A DNA stretch of 64,000 bases from a virus, in IMG/VR virus record IMGVR_UViG_3300031251_000005, positions 23,977 to 87,976 of that record; one strand, given 5' to 3'. A model generated the notes under the pieces. It was not told the origin of the DNA. It was given only the letters and a program-made list of their open reading frames with translations, and did no database searches. Of the stretch, positions 7,849 to 16,076 are shown piece by piece (position 1 is the first letter of the stretch; every line of letters starts with the position of its first letter). The position numbers were made by a program, and so were the translations under genes.

Positions 7849-10005
7849 TTATATTAATTTAAGAAATGCGCCTGCTTCAATTCGATATTCATCGTTACAA
7901 ATAACACCACAACCTATATCTAAACCTATATTTAAAGATCTAGTAATAATATCCATATAAGTGTTAGTAATATCAATAGAGCTATTAACAATAACTGGTA
8001 TTCTAATATTACTCACTATACTAAGATTATCATTAACATCTAGACCGTGAGAAGTTTCTATTGGGGACAATACAGTGGCACCTTCCTTACTATTTACTAT
8101 ACTAAATTCCCAAGGAATAGGTTCTATGTCATTAGTAGGTGCGCCATTTACAAATTGTACCATATAACTACATAGAGTACGAAGAATACCCATCATTTCT
8201 ATATATGGACTTTGTAATGTGCTTGTATTAGGTGAAATACCAATAAACACTTTAGCTAAAGTAGTAGCTATAGATATAAATGTAGTATCAGAGAAATAAC
8301 TCACATCTACTTCTAATCTATGAAAGAAATCAGTATAAGTTGTTTCTTCTACAAAACTACAAGGTATATTTTGATAGAATAAATTAACTAAAGATTGTAA
8401 CTCTGATCTACCTATAGGATTTTGTTCTAATGTAGGTAATAATCTATGTTGTACTTTATTACTTACTATTTGATCTATATAAATATTAAATTGATCTAAA
8501 GTAATCATATCATGCGGATATGTTTGTGCGCTTAATAAATCTTGAAATCTATTCCATGTAACTAATGGATTAGTATTTAATATTGAACCAGATACAAACC
8601 TAGATTCAATTATAGCTAATATCTCTTGATCAGTTAACTGTGGATGTACCATTATATCCCTAACTACTGGTGTAGGAATATCTATTAGTTTATTACCAGT
8701 ATAAGCGGAAGCAGCATACATTAAGAATACAGCAGCATCAGCTGCAGATAAAGTTATATCAGGTATACCCTCAGATGGTAATTTCAATATATACTTATAT
8801 CTAATCTTATTTTGATTAGTACTGGCTAAATATAACCAATTGTGTATTTGTTCAGAAACCCGACTAACTAAAGCAATAGTAGTATTTTGTATTATGCTAC
8901 CTTCAATCACATTAGTTGGTATGTCAGTGGATGGTGTATGTAACAAAGCTTCTTCTAATTTTAAAACATCTATATCTATGTTTTGTGGATTTAAAGAAGC
9001 CTGTGATTCTAATTTATCTACTAAATCTGGTATAGTAAAGAATTTAGTAGTATCTGTTACTTGAGTAGGCGTATTATAAGGGTACCTATTTACTTTTACT
9101 TCATTACCTAAATTCTTATAATCTTTATTATCTAAAGTTTTTAATGATTGCCCAATGTCTTGCCTTATATCATATTTATATAATTGTAAGCCAAATGGAA
9201 AAGCAAAGTTATCATTAAGAAAATCTAATGTAGAAGATAAACCAGCATTAGCTACAATATACTCTATATTTCTATATAGAAAATAAGCTTGTTCATAAGG
9301 TATAACATTTTTATAAGAACCTAAATCAAAATAGTTAGATAAATAATTCCATAAATGAAATTCATGTACTTGTGGTGTTTTACAATTATTTAATCTAATA
9401 TTAATAATAACAGGTATTAAATTTTGATATAGTATACCTAAAAAAGCAGCTGTATATAAATTATCTGTAACAGCATATGCAACTACATCCCATCTAGTAG
9501 TATAATTAGTAATCCATTTTTGAATATCACTAATTAATCTAGTTTCACCTGCACCAATAAAAGAAGGATCATAATCTAGTAAGATATAGTTATCAGCATC
9601 TATTGCTGTTTGTATATCTACTGGAGATAATACACCACGAATTAACATATCCTGGTTTGGATATTGAGTTATTAAATTATTATAAGAAGTACCATATGTT
9701 AATAGATCAGTTAATGTAATAGGGTGTTGTATAATTATATCTGGTAAGAAGTTTATTAACTCATTAGTATCTAATGAGTAAACTTGTATATTAGGATCAT
9801 TTAAATATCCTGTAGTACCCACATATGGTAAGCCAGCTATATTCCTATAATATTTCCAGTCAGCAGGATTTATAGATAACTCATCTCCACCTGCTGCTAA
9901 ATATGAATTAATAGTGTTTATCGTTTGTGTAGATTTAATTACAAAACTCCTTACAAGTTTTATTATATCTGAAACGTAAGCGTAATATGTATCACTTATG
10001 AGCAT
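7849..10005 (-). CDS. Large probable virion structural protein
   Basis: 718 aa, GAGGAAGCATT before ATG 10005. Rich in Asn, Thr, Tyr and Ile, without catalytic motifs, and ending in GLDIGCGVICNDEYRIEAGAFLKLI-like beta strands. It is divergent from the portal-like gene at 10077 (gap 71 nt) and leads a three-gene minus-strand operon with 6963-7802 and the resolvase. I do not recognise the family; a baseplate or head-tail role is inferred from context only. Confidence 0.6.
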   Translation of the reverse strand: MLISDTYYAYVSDIIKLVRSFVIKSTQTINTINSYLAAGGDELSINPADWKYYRNIAGLPYVGTTGYLNDPNIQVYSLDTNELINFLPDIIIQHPITLTDLLTYGTSYNNLITQYPNQDMLIRGVLSPVDIQTAIDADNYILLDYDPSFIGAGETRLISDIQKWITNYTTRWDVVAYAVTDNLYTAAFLGILYQNLIPVIINIRLNNCKTPQVHEFHLWNYLSNYFDLGSYKNVIPYEQAYFLYRNIEYIVANAGLSSTLDFLNDNFAFPFGLQLYKYDIRQDIGQSLKTLDNKDYKNLGNEVKVNRYPYNTPTQVTDTTKFFTIPDLVDKLESQASLNPQNIDIDVLKLEEALLHTPSTDIPTNVIEGSIIQNTTIALVSRVSEQIHNWLYLASTNQNKIRYKYILKLPSEGIPDITLSAADAAVFLMYAASAYTGNKLIDIPTPVVRDIMVHPQLTDQEILAIIESRFVSGSILNTNPLVTWNRFQDLLSAQTYPHDMITLDQFNIYIDQIVSNKVQHRLLPTLEQNPIGRSELQSLVNLFYQNIPCSFVEETTYTDFFHRLEVDVSYFSDTTFISIATTLAKVFIGISPNTSTLQSPYIEMMGILRTLCSYMVQFVNGAPTNDIEPIPWEFSIVNSKEGATVLSPIETSHGLDVNDNLSIVSNIRIPVIVNSSIDITNTYMDIITRSLNIGLDIGCGVICNDEYRIEAGAFLKLI

Positions 10006-10076
10006 AATGCTTCCTCTAAAAATATTATAGTTCTATATAATATTTTAATCGATTTATTTTTTAAAGAGACTTTAGT

Positions 10077-12620
10077 ATGGCTAAAAAAGATGAAAATAAA
10101 AAACCAGTTGAAGATGATATCTCTACCACTGAGAAAGTATGGAGAGTACCTAAGACTGATTTAGTAGCACCTACTAATAAAAAGAAATACACTAGCAATC
10201 TAGATATTGATTTTAGTAGATTAAAACGTATAGTACTAGACCACTCTGATAGACTGGATGATGCAGCTGGTATTATGGAAACTTTACCAGATCTAGAAAT
10301 AGTCAAAGAGACTCTAGTAGCTAGCATATTATCACCCAAAGATTTAAAAGAAGTAAAACTAAATATAACAATTAATAAAAATGCTCCACCAGAAATAGCT
10401 GAATTAGTAAGAGATCACTTTACATCAGAATTTAATCTAGAGAGTAAATTATCTGTAATATTAGAGGAGTCTCTTTTTACTAAAGGCAGTTATATTTTAA
10501 TGACATTACCACCTAATGCTATTAGAAAGATTATTGTTGAAAATACATATGGATTAGAATCAGCTAAGTATAATATAACTAATTTAGATATTGATAACTT
10601 TAGCTTGCCTAATATTGGTTTATTACATTCTAATCTAGATAATGTAAACTATAGTTTAGAAAGTATCACTGATGAACGTAATTCTAAATTCTCTTTAGAA
10701 GGCGTAAACTGTAGTTTTACTAAAGGTGAAGATTTTAATGAATATAAAAAGTATGTAGAAATTAGTGATAATTGTTTACATTTAATCAGACCTGCAATTA
10801 AATCTTATAGTGGTAAGAAAAAAGTAAGTGATATATTAAAGAATGCTTTTGGTATGGAAGCAGTTCAAAATACTGTTAATGTTGAATCTATTTATTTAAG
10901 TAGATCAGCTACTACTATTCCTTTGCTAACTATGTCAGAAGATGTAGAAAAAGAAACTGAATTTAATCCAGTGGTTTTAACATTACCACAAGAATCAGTT
11001 ATTCCAGTGCATGTTCCAGGTGAGCCTACTAATCATGTTGGTTATTATGTCTTTTTAGATGAGGATGGTAATCCAATTAGATATACTAGTACTAGTAATA
11101 AATTTAAAGAATTAAACACTAGATTAAATAATACTATTAAAAATCAAACTTTAATGAATAATATTGGCTTAGGTGTAACCTATGCTAATAATTCAGTATC
11201 TAAAAACGCTAATGCTATTAATAATAGACTTTTATTAGAGGCTTATTATAAAAAGTTTGAAAATGATTTAAAAGAAAAGATAGCTAAAGGTGGAACTGGG
11301 CAAACTGTAGAAATCAGTAACCCTGGTGAATTATATAGAATTATGTTTGCTAGGCAACTAGAAAAACAAAAAACTAAAGTTATCTATGTTCCTAAAGAAA
11401 TGATTAGTTATATAGCGTTTAATTACAATGAAACCGGCACTGGTATCTCATTGATTGAAAAGACTAAATTAATATCTTCTTTTAGGGCTGTATTAATGTT
11501 TGCTACTTTAATGGCTCATGTTAAAAGTTCAGTAAATCTAAGAACTCTTAGTATTACTTTAGATCAAGATGATCCAGATCCAACAGCTACGGTAGAATCT
11601 ATATTAAATGAAACAGTAGCCTTAAGTGCATCTGGTATGCCTTTAGGTAGAACAAATCCATTAGATATAGTAGACTCGTTACAAAAGTCTGGATTACAGA
11701 TTAAAGTAGATGGTGGTACCAGATACCCTAATACTAACATTGATTTAGCAGAAACTAAAAGAAACATTACTCCCCCTTCTTTAGATTTATCTGATATGTT
11801 AAGAGATATGCATTATTCAGCTCTATGGGTAAATCCTGAAACTATTACTAGATCTGCAGATATTGATTTTGCTTCTACTCTTACATCAATAAATTTATTA
11901 CAAGCTAAACGTATTACTGAAGTGCAAACTAAATACACAGCAGCTCTAAGCGGTGTAATAAAGAACTATATCTATATGGGTGGACCTTTATACACTACAA
12001 TTAAAGAAAAATATAATTCTGCTAAAAGCTCTTTAACTTTAGAAGAAGTAATTGACAGTATAGCTGTTACATTACCTAAACAAGACAATGCAGTTATTTT
12101 AACACAAGCTAAAGAATATGCAGATTATTGTACATTTATAGAAACCGCTGTGGACTCTTATATATCAGATGGTATGATTAAAGATTTATTAACTGGTGAA
12201 TATATTGGTTTAAGCATAGATGATGTTAGAAATACTATTTTAGATAAATTAAAACGTGATTGGTTACGTGGTCAAAATATGTTACCTGAATTAGATACTA
12301 TTATTATTAATGAAGATAATAATGCTACTAAAAATTTAGAATTACATAATGACAATGTAATTAAATTCATCAGCGAAATCTTAAGGCACGTTAAAAAAAC
12401 TGAACATGATGAAGATGAAAAAACTAAAGAAGAAATAGATAAGTTAAATCCTCCACCACCTGAAGAAGAAACTACAGATGTAGATAACCCATCTCCAAAA
12501 GAAGGTGAGGAAAATACAGATATATCTGAAGATAACAATGAAAATGATCTAGATAAAGACTTAGATAATCCTGATGAGTCAGATAAACCAAAGGATGATG
12601 ATAAGGATACCAAAAAGTAA
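10077..12620 (+). CDS. Probable portal vertex protein
   Basis: 847 aa. The features resembling T4-gp20-type and jumbo-phage portals are an N-terminal helical region followed by EIAELVRDHF... and ILEESLFTKGSYIL (residues ~105-140), a central YVPKEMISYIAFNYNETGTG segment (~440), and a helical stem-like region (AVLMFATLMAHVKSSVNLR). The C-terminal ~70 residues are extremely acidic (E/D/P/K-rich, e.g. DLDKDLDNPDESDKPKDDD), perhaps for packing against DNA-free surfaces or scaffold. In the phage the portal forms the dodecameric channel at one head vertex. The start ATG 10077 is the first in frame, but lacks a strong SD. Identification is by pattern, not database search. Confidence 0.55.
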   Translation: MAKKDENKKPVEDDISTTEKVWRVPKTDLVAPTNKKKYTSNLDIDFSRLKRIVLDHSDRLDDAAGIMETLPDLEIVKETLVASILSPKDLKEVKLNITINKNAPPEIAELVRDHFTSEFNLESKLSVILEESLFTKGSYILMTLPPNAIRKIIVENTYGLESAKYNITNLDIDNFSLPNIGLLHSNLDNVNYSLESITDERNSKFSLEGVNCSFTKGEDFNEYKKYVEISDNCLHLIRPAIKSYSGKKKVSDILKNAFGMEAVQNTVNVESIYLSRSATTIPLLTMSEDVEKETEFNPVVLTLPQESVIPVHVPGEPTNHVGYYVFLDEDGNPIRYTSTSNKFKELNTRLNNTIKNQTLMNNIGLGVTYANNSVSKNANAINNRLLLEAYYKKFENDLKEKIAKGGTGQTVEISNPGELYRIMFARQLEKQKTKVIYVPKEMISYIAFNYNETGTGISLIEKTKLISSFRAVLMFATLMAHVKSSVNLRTLSITLDQDDPDPTATVESILNETVALSASGMPLGRTNPLDIVDSLQKSGLQIKVDGGTRYPNTNIDLAETKRNITPPSLDLSDMLRDMHYSALWVNPETITRSADIDFASTLTSINLLQAKRITEVQTKYTAALSGVIKNYIYMGGPLYTTIKEKYNSAKSSLTLEEVIDSIAVTLPKQDNAVILTQAKEYADYCTFIETAVDSYISDGMIKDLLTGEYIGLSIDDVRNTILDKLKRDWLRGQNMLPELDTIIINEDNNATKNLELHNDNVIKFISEILRHVKKTEHDEDEKTKEEIDKLNPPPPEEETTDVDNPSPKEGEENTDISEDNNENDLDKDLDNPDESDKPKDDDKDTKK

Positions 12621-12634
12621 GTAAACAAGGAAAT

Positions 12635-12664
12635 ATATACTAGGTGCATTTGCACCTAGTATAT
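12635..12664 (+). terminator. Terminator hairpin after the portal-like gene
   Basis: Stem ATATACTAGGTGC with loop ATTT and perfect complement, followed within a few bases by TTTTTT. Confidence 0.75.
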
Positions 12665-12676
12665 GACCTATTTTTT

Positions 12677-12771
12677 AAAGATTCTAATTTTTTGAATATA
12701 TATATAATAGAAATGGTATTAGAATAGTATTGCATTATTCTAATCTTTTTAAATTAAATAGGAGTATTAAA
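12677..12771 (+). promoter_or_regulatory. 95-bp promoter-leader cassette, copy B
   Basis: Near-identical to copies at 443, 38762 and 40284: TTTGAATATATATATAATAG core, leader hairpin at 12718-12744, AAATAGGAGT ribosome binding site. Only the last bases before the ATG differ (ATTAAA instead of AAGAAC). Confidence 0.7.
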
Positions 12772-13110
12772 ATGAGTATCGTAGAAATTAATGAAGTACA
12801 AATGTCAGAATTAAACCTTGCATTAGAAGGTAAAGCATTTGCAAAAAAATGCCGGAGCCAACTAATGGAAGGCCGGGCCATCATTGGAAACGGGGGTGTT
12901 ACTGGTTGTATAGAAGTACATCTTTGTGAAAGTAGTCATGGTGCTGTCGAGTGGCATGTATGTATCATGCCAGAAAGAAAACCTGAAGATCTTGCCAGAG
13001 GCAAACACTCTTACCCTGGTAGACTAGAAATCAACCATGTGTCTACATTTACAGACTGGGACCCAATGGTGAAATTTGTTAAGGATACCGTTATATCTGA
13101 CTATATCTAA
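12772..13110 (+). CDS. Hypothetical accessory protein, 112 aa
   Basis: Start at ATG 12772, fixed by AGGAG in the leader. Contains two Cys and several His/Trp residues (VEWHVCIMPERKPEDLARG) and no recognised domain. Codon choice is unlike the flanking virion genes, using GGG, CGG and GCC codons that are rare in the window, which suggests recent acquisition. Single-gene unit between a promoter cassette and its own terminator. Confidence 0.65.
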   Translation: MSIVEINEVQMSELNLALEGKAFAKKCRSQLMEGRAIIGNGGVTGCIEVHLCESSHGAVEWHVCIMPERKPEDLARGKHSYPGRLEINHVSTFTDWDPMVKFVKDTVISDYI

Positions 13111-13119
13111 ACCGAACAC

Positions 13120-13149
13120 CATTATGGATGTCAAATGACATCCATAATG
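13120..13149 (+). terminator. Terminator hairpin followed by T-run
   Basis: Stem CATTATGGATGTCA, loop AA, perfect complement, with a run of ten T about 15 nt downstream. Confidence 0.75.
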
Positions 13150-13172
13150 CCCATCTTTAATTGTTTTTTTTT

Positions 13173-13352
13173 TCAATTGTAAACAGTTAACACTCTACTA
13201 ACATAATTAGCTGTTTGAATTGATCGTTGTCCAATAATAGTTGGTAAACATCGCATCATAGATTCATATAGGTTTGATTGGCATTTATTAACAGCACGCT
13301 GTATATTGCCTTGTCCAGCATTATAACTCGCTAATAGCATTTTTGTTTTATT
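13173..13352 (-). pseudogene. C-terminal remnant of a lytic transglycosylase
   Basis: Translating the minus strand from 13352 down to TGA 13175-13173 gives 59 codons (MLLASYNAGQGN..., ending YVSRVLTVYN) that match the C-terminus of the intact transglycosylase at 13525-14178 (ILLASYNAGIGN-like ... YVQNVLTLYNSFA). There is no start and the N-terminal two thirds are missing. The two copies have diverged at many residues, so this is an old duplicate or a replaced homolog, broken at the 13353 junction. Confidence 0.75.
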
Positions 13353-13353
13353 A

Positions 13354-13441
13354 GCATTATATCTTAGCTAAGTATGGGTTACAAACCGCTTTATTAAAGT
13401 TATTTAATGTGCATATTACCGTTGGTAAGTATGAGTTAGAT
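13354..13441 (+). repeat. Exact 88-bp copy of an internal segment of the gene at 2679
   Basis: Bases 13354-13441 equal bases 3251-3338 without a mismatch. In the copy, the coding frame continues into GATAATTCAGATAATTTAG and ends after ...DNSDNLDIPK at TAA, so it joins an internal fragment to the end of some other lost reading frame. It has no start and is not expressed as a gene. The complete identity contrasts with the diverged transglycosylase scrap beside it. Confidence 0.85.
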
Positions 13442-13487
13442 GATAATTCAGATAATTTAGATATACCTAAATAATAATTAGCATAGG

Positions 13488-13521
13488 CATAGATACTAGG
13501 ACAATTGTCCTAGTATCTATG
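13488..13521. terminator. 34-nt perfect palindrome terminator
   Basis: CATAGATACTAGGACAA followed directly by its reverse complement. It ends four bases before the stop of the minus-strand transglycosylase gene. Confidence 0.75.
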
Positions 13522-13524
13522 TAT

Positions 13525-14178
13525 TTATGCAAAAGAATTATAAAGTGTTAAAACATTTTGAACATATATAATAGTTTCTGTAGAATTATTACCTGTTACT
13601 TTTTTTAAGCATGGCATAATATCTTCGTATTGAGATGACTTACATAATTTCTTAGCTTTATTGACATTACCTATACCAGCATTATAGGAAGCTAAGATAA
13701 TTTTAACTTTATTTGAGTCATATGTATAATTATCCCAATAAGAGGATATTTGATTAAGATAAAAAGCAGCAGCATGAATAGAAGCATCAGGATTATTATG
13801 CCCTGTTTTAGCTTTTATATTTGCTCTCTTTTTAATAGCAGAAAATGTATTAGGCATTAATTGACAGAGTCCTAAAGCTCCTTCTTTTGATATAGCTTTA
13901 GGGTTTAAATTTGACTCAATAGTACATAGTGCTTTTAATAATTTATAATCACTATATGGTAAATATTCTTTTGTATATTTTTTAAAGTTTTGATCATATT
14001 TTAATTCAGTTAAAAACTTACGTTTATATTGAACTAATTTCAATTGTTTAGCTGATATTTTACAGATATTTTTACTAGCATATCTATGTGATGTTGATGT
14101 ATCTTTTATAGTGGTAGAAGCATAAGCATCCACAGATACTATAAATAACAACATTAAAAATACAAATAGATTTCTCAT
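13525..14178 (-). CDS. Exported SLT-family lytic transglycosylase
   Basis: 217 aa with a Sec signal peptide (residues 1-20, MRNLFVFLMLLFIVSVDAYA). The SLT/goose-lysozyme-like domain follows: catalytic E88 in CTIESNLNP, then GALGLCQLMP and ILASYNAGIGNV, the three conserved blocks of the family. It cleaves the peptidoglycan glycan strand to 1,6-anhydro products. The signal peptide means it is delivered to the periplasm independently of a holin, unlike the endolysin at 48153. AAGG precedes the ATG. A broken homolog lies just downstream. Confidence 0.88.
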   Translation of the reverse strand: MRNLFVFLMLLFIVSVDAYASTTIKDTSTSHRYASKNICKISAKQLKLVQYKRKFLTELKYDQNFKKYTKEYLPYSDYKLLKALCTIESNLNPKAISKEGALGLCQLMPNTFSAIKKRANIKAKTGHNNPDASIHAAAFYLNQISSYWDNYTYDSNKVKIILASYNAGIGNVNKAKKLCKSSQYEDIMPCLKKVTGNNSTETIIYVQNVLTLYNSFA

Positions 14179-14208
14179 AATAGACCTTAAATATTAAATT
14201 AAACATAA

Positions 14209-14240
14209 TTAGATATACCTGGATATCCAGGTATATCTAA
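14209..14240 (-). terminator. 32-nt perfect palindrome terminator
   Basis: TTAGATATACCTGGAT followed by its exact complement. It separates the Ig-like gene (ends 14278) from the transglycosylase gene on the minus strand. Confidence 0.7.
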
Positions 14241-14277
14241 AACAAAGTTTTTAAACATTTTAATTAACTTTGTACCT

Positions 14278-14745
14278 TTATCTAGGAGTAGCTATATTAT
14301 CAAATTCATTTGATGTAATAACTAATTTAATTGTTTCCTCCGGATGTATTTTATAAGTAATAGTATTTATAGACTTAATAATACCATAATCAGGTTCAGA
14401 AATATCTGCTGTAATAGTAATAGTAACAGTTTCACCATTATTACCTGGAACTCTTGTTACTACGCCATCACTACTTACAGTAGCAATTTTAGTATCAGAA
14501 GATACATATTTAATGTTAGTAATATGTTGATTATTATTAGTACGAGCAATAGTAATTCTGTGTTTTTTCTTCAAAATAAAAACATCAGGTTCAGCAGGCA
14601 CTACTGTATCTTCTACTTCTTTAGTTAATTCTTTAATAGCATTAGTAGTACTTTTAAGAGTATTATCTAATTTATCAAATTCTTCTTGTACATCATATAA
14701 AACATCATTATCAAAATGCTTTACATTATGTTCTTGATTACTCAT
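14278..14745 (-). CDS. Protein with bacterial Ig-like (Big_2-type) domain
   Basis: 155 aa with the start at ATG 14745, chosen because AAAGGAGAGG sits just upstream; an in-frame ATG at 14778 lies before that site. Residues 1-50 form an acidic helical segment (DVLYDVQEEFDKLDN). Residues ~60-140 have the immunoglobulin-like pattern seen in phage decoration and tail proteins: YVSSDTKIATVSSDGVVTRV followed by GETVTITITA. Such domains usually sit on the virion surface and bind carbohydrates weakly. Adjacent to the fibre region. Confidence 0.72.
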   Translation of the reverse strand: MSNQEHNVKHFDNDVLYDVQEEFDKLDNTLKSTTNAIKELTKEVEDTVVPAEPDVFILKKKHRITIARTNNNQHITNIKYVSSDTKIATVSSDGVVTRVPGNNGETVTITITADISEPDYGIIKSINTITYKIHPEETIKLVITSNEFDNIATPR

Positions 14746-14772
14746 TGACCTCTCCTTTGTGAGATTAAAAAG

Positions 14773-14790
14773 TAACACATCCTTGTGTTA
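14773..14790 (-). terminator. Short hairpin terminator on the minus strand
   Basis: TAACAC/GTGTTA stem with a 6-nt loop, followed on the minus strand by CTTTTTAAT, just after the gene ending at 14809. Confidence 0.5.
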
Positions 14791-14808
14791 TTTATTTTTA
14801 AGCTAAAC

Positions 14809-15510
14809 TTAACCAACAACACCAGTAGTAGCTTGAGCGCCAGCTACTGTATCTTGTGAAGTAGGTGCAACTGGAGTTTCTGCTGCACTAACAGGAGCAA
14901 AAGCGTCAACCGCTGGAGCTACTGCAGGTGCTGGATCAACAGCTGTTGGAGCTACTTGATCTGTGGGTGCAACAACAGGTGCAACAGGTGCTTCTGGAGC
15001 TGCGGTAGCAGCGCTATCAACCACTGGTGTAGCTTCTACGGCAGCTGGCGCTACTGGGGTAGGTTCAACCACAGGAGCGGGTTGTTCAACTGGAGCTACC
15101 GGAGCAACATCGGCAACCGCTGGAGCTGCATCTTGTACCACAGGTTGTGCTGGTGCTTCTACAGGCGCAGCAGCAGGAGTACTATCTACCAACGCAGCTT
15201 GGCTTGCTTCAACTGCAGCAGCAGGAGCTGTAGCAATAGTTTGTGCTGCTTGTTCGGCTGCCAGATCCGCATTAGCAGAAGCAGTTGAGGTTTGAATAGC
15301 AGCATCAGCAGCGTCAATAGCAGCTTGTGTTTCTGGTGTGATTGCAGGTGCAACACTCAGAGCATTCAATTGATCTGTCAATGCAGTGATTTGTGCACCA
15401 CGAGCATTATAACCAGAGATCAAAGTAGCAGTTTCAGCTTTATAAGCAGCCAGCGCTGCAACCAAAGCTTGTGAGTGAATAATAAGTTGAGCAAGGGTAG
15501 TTCCAGACAT
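14809..15510 (-). CDS. Ala/Pro/Val-rich low-complexity protein
   Basis: 233 aa, AGGAG before ATG 15510. Residues 1-75 are helical (TLAQLIIHSQALVAALAAYK...); from ~80 to the end the protein is an irregular repeat of Ala, Pro and Val (PVAPVEQPAPVVEPTPVAP), predicted to be extended and flexible. G+C is clearly higher than in neighbours, simply because Ala and Pro codons are GC-rich. Similar stalks occur in fibre or cell-surface proteins, but the role here is unknown. Confidence 0.65.
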   Translation of the reverse strand: MSGTTLAQLIIHSQALVAALAAYKAETATLISGYNARGAQITALTDQLNALSVAPAITPETQAAIDAADAAIQTSTASANADLAAEQAAQTIATAPAAAVEASQAALVDSTPAAAPVEAPAQPVVQDAAPAVADVAPVAPVEQPAPVVEPTPVAPAAVEATPVVDSAATAAPEAPVAPVVAPTDQVAPTAVDPAPAVAPAVDAFAPVSAAETPVAPTSQDTVAGAQATTGVVG

Positions 15511-15614
15511 AAAATCTCCTAGGATTATTTGATTTATAAAAAGTGATTAATCATTTTAATATAGAGTTAAGAAAACTTTTACTCTACACATTATATTTGG
15601 TTTTTAGTTTATTT

Positions 15615-15956
15615 TTATTTAGTTGAAGAAGAGGAAGTATCTAATACTGGTGTATTAGCTGGTACTGCTACCGATACCGCTGCTAATGCATTTAATTTTT
15701 CAGATACACTAGCTGATACTTTAGCAGCTTCTTTAATACCATCAACTAAAGATTGATTAGCACCAGCATCTTGCGCTACTTGTCCAGCAATAGGTGCTAT
15801 TACTTTAACTGAATTAGAAACTACTTCGATGGTAGCTTCAATGTTTTTTAAATCAGAATTAGCCTGAGCAATAATTTGCTCATGTGTTTGGTTTTGACAA
15901 GCTGATAATACAATGGACATAATTGCCATTAATAAAAATGATTTAGCTTTATACAT
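15615..15956 (-). CDS. Small phage lipoprotein
   Basis: 113 aa, GGAG before ATG 15956. The N-terminus has a lipoprotein signal peptide: MYKAKSFLLMAIMSIVLSAC with lipobox LSAC and lipidated Cys20. The remainder is a helical, Ala/Val-rich domain (AQANSDLKNIEATIEVVSN...). Gram-negative phages encode such lipoproteins as spanin-like or superinfection-exclusion proteins, but neither role is shown. Confidence 0.75.
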   Translation of the reverse strand: MYKAKSFLLMAIMSIVLSACQNQTHEQIIAQANSDLKNIEATIEVVSNSVKVIAPIAGQVAQDAGANQSLVDGIKEAAKVSASVSEKLNALAAVSVAVPANTPVLDTSSSSTK

Positions 15957-16026
15957 GATAACTCCAAAAAAATAAGTAAAGGAAATAGAGCATAATATTA
16001 CTTAGACTATTAATTAAAGATTTAAG

Positions 16027-16058
16027 ATAGAGATAGGAGATTAATCTCCTATCTCTAT
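16027..16058 (-). terminator. 32-nt palindrome terminator of the fibre operon
   Basis: ATAGAGATAGGAGATT followed by its complement, just downstream of the fibre gene ending at 16077. Confidence 0.7.
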
Positions 16059-16076
16059 TATTACCTAGTTACTTAA

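Noticed and set aside
12272-12655. Ser-rich minus-strand frame of 127 codons
   Set aside because: Antisense of the acidic tail of the portal-like protein (GAT/GAA runs read as ATC/TTC); no ribosome site.
14956-15295. Two long + strand frames opposite the Ala/Pro-rich gene (Cys- and Thr-rich peptides)
   Set aside because: Shadow frames of a GC-rich repetitive minus-strand gene; no ribosome site and unnatural composition.
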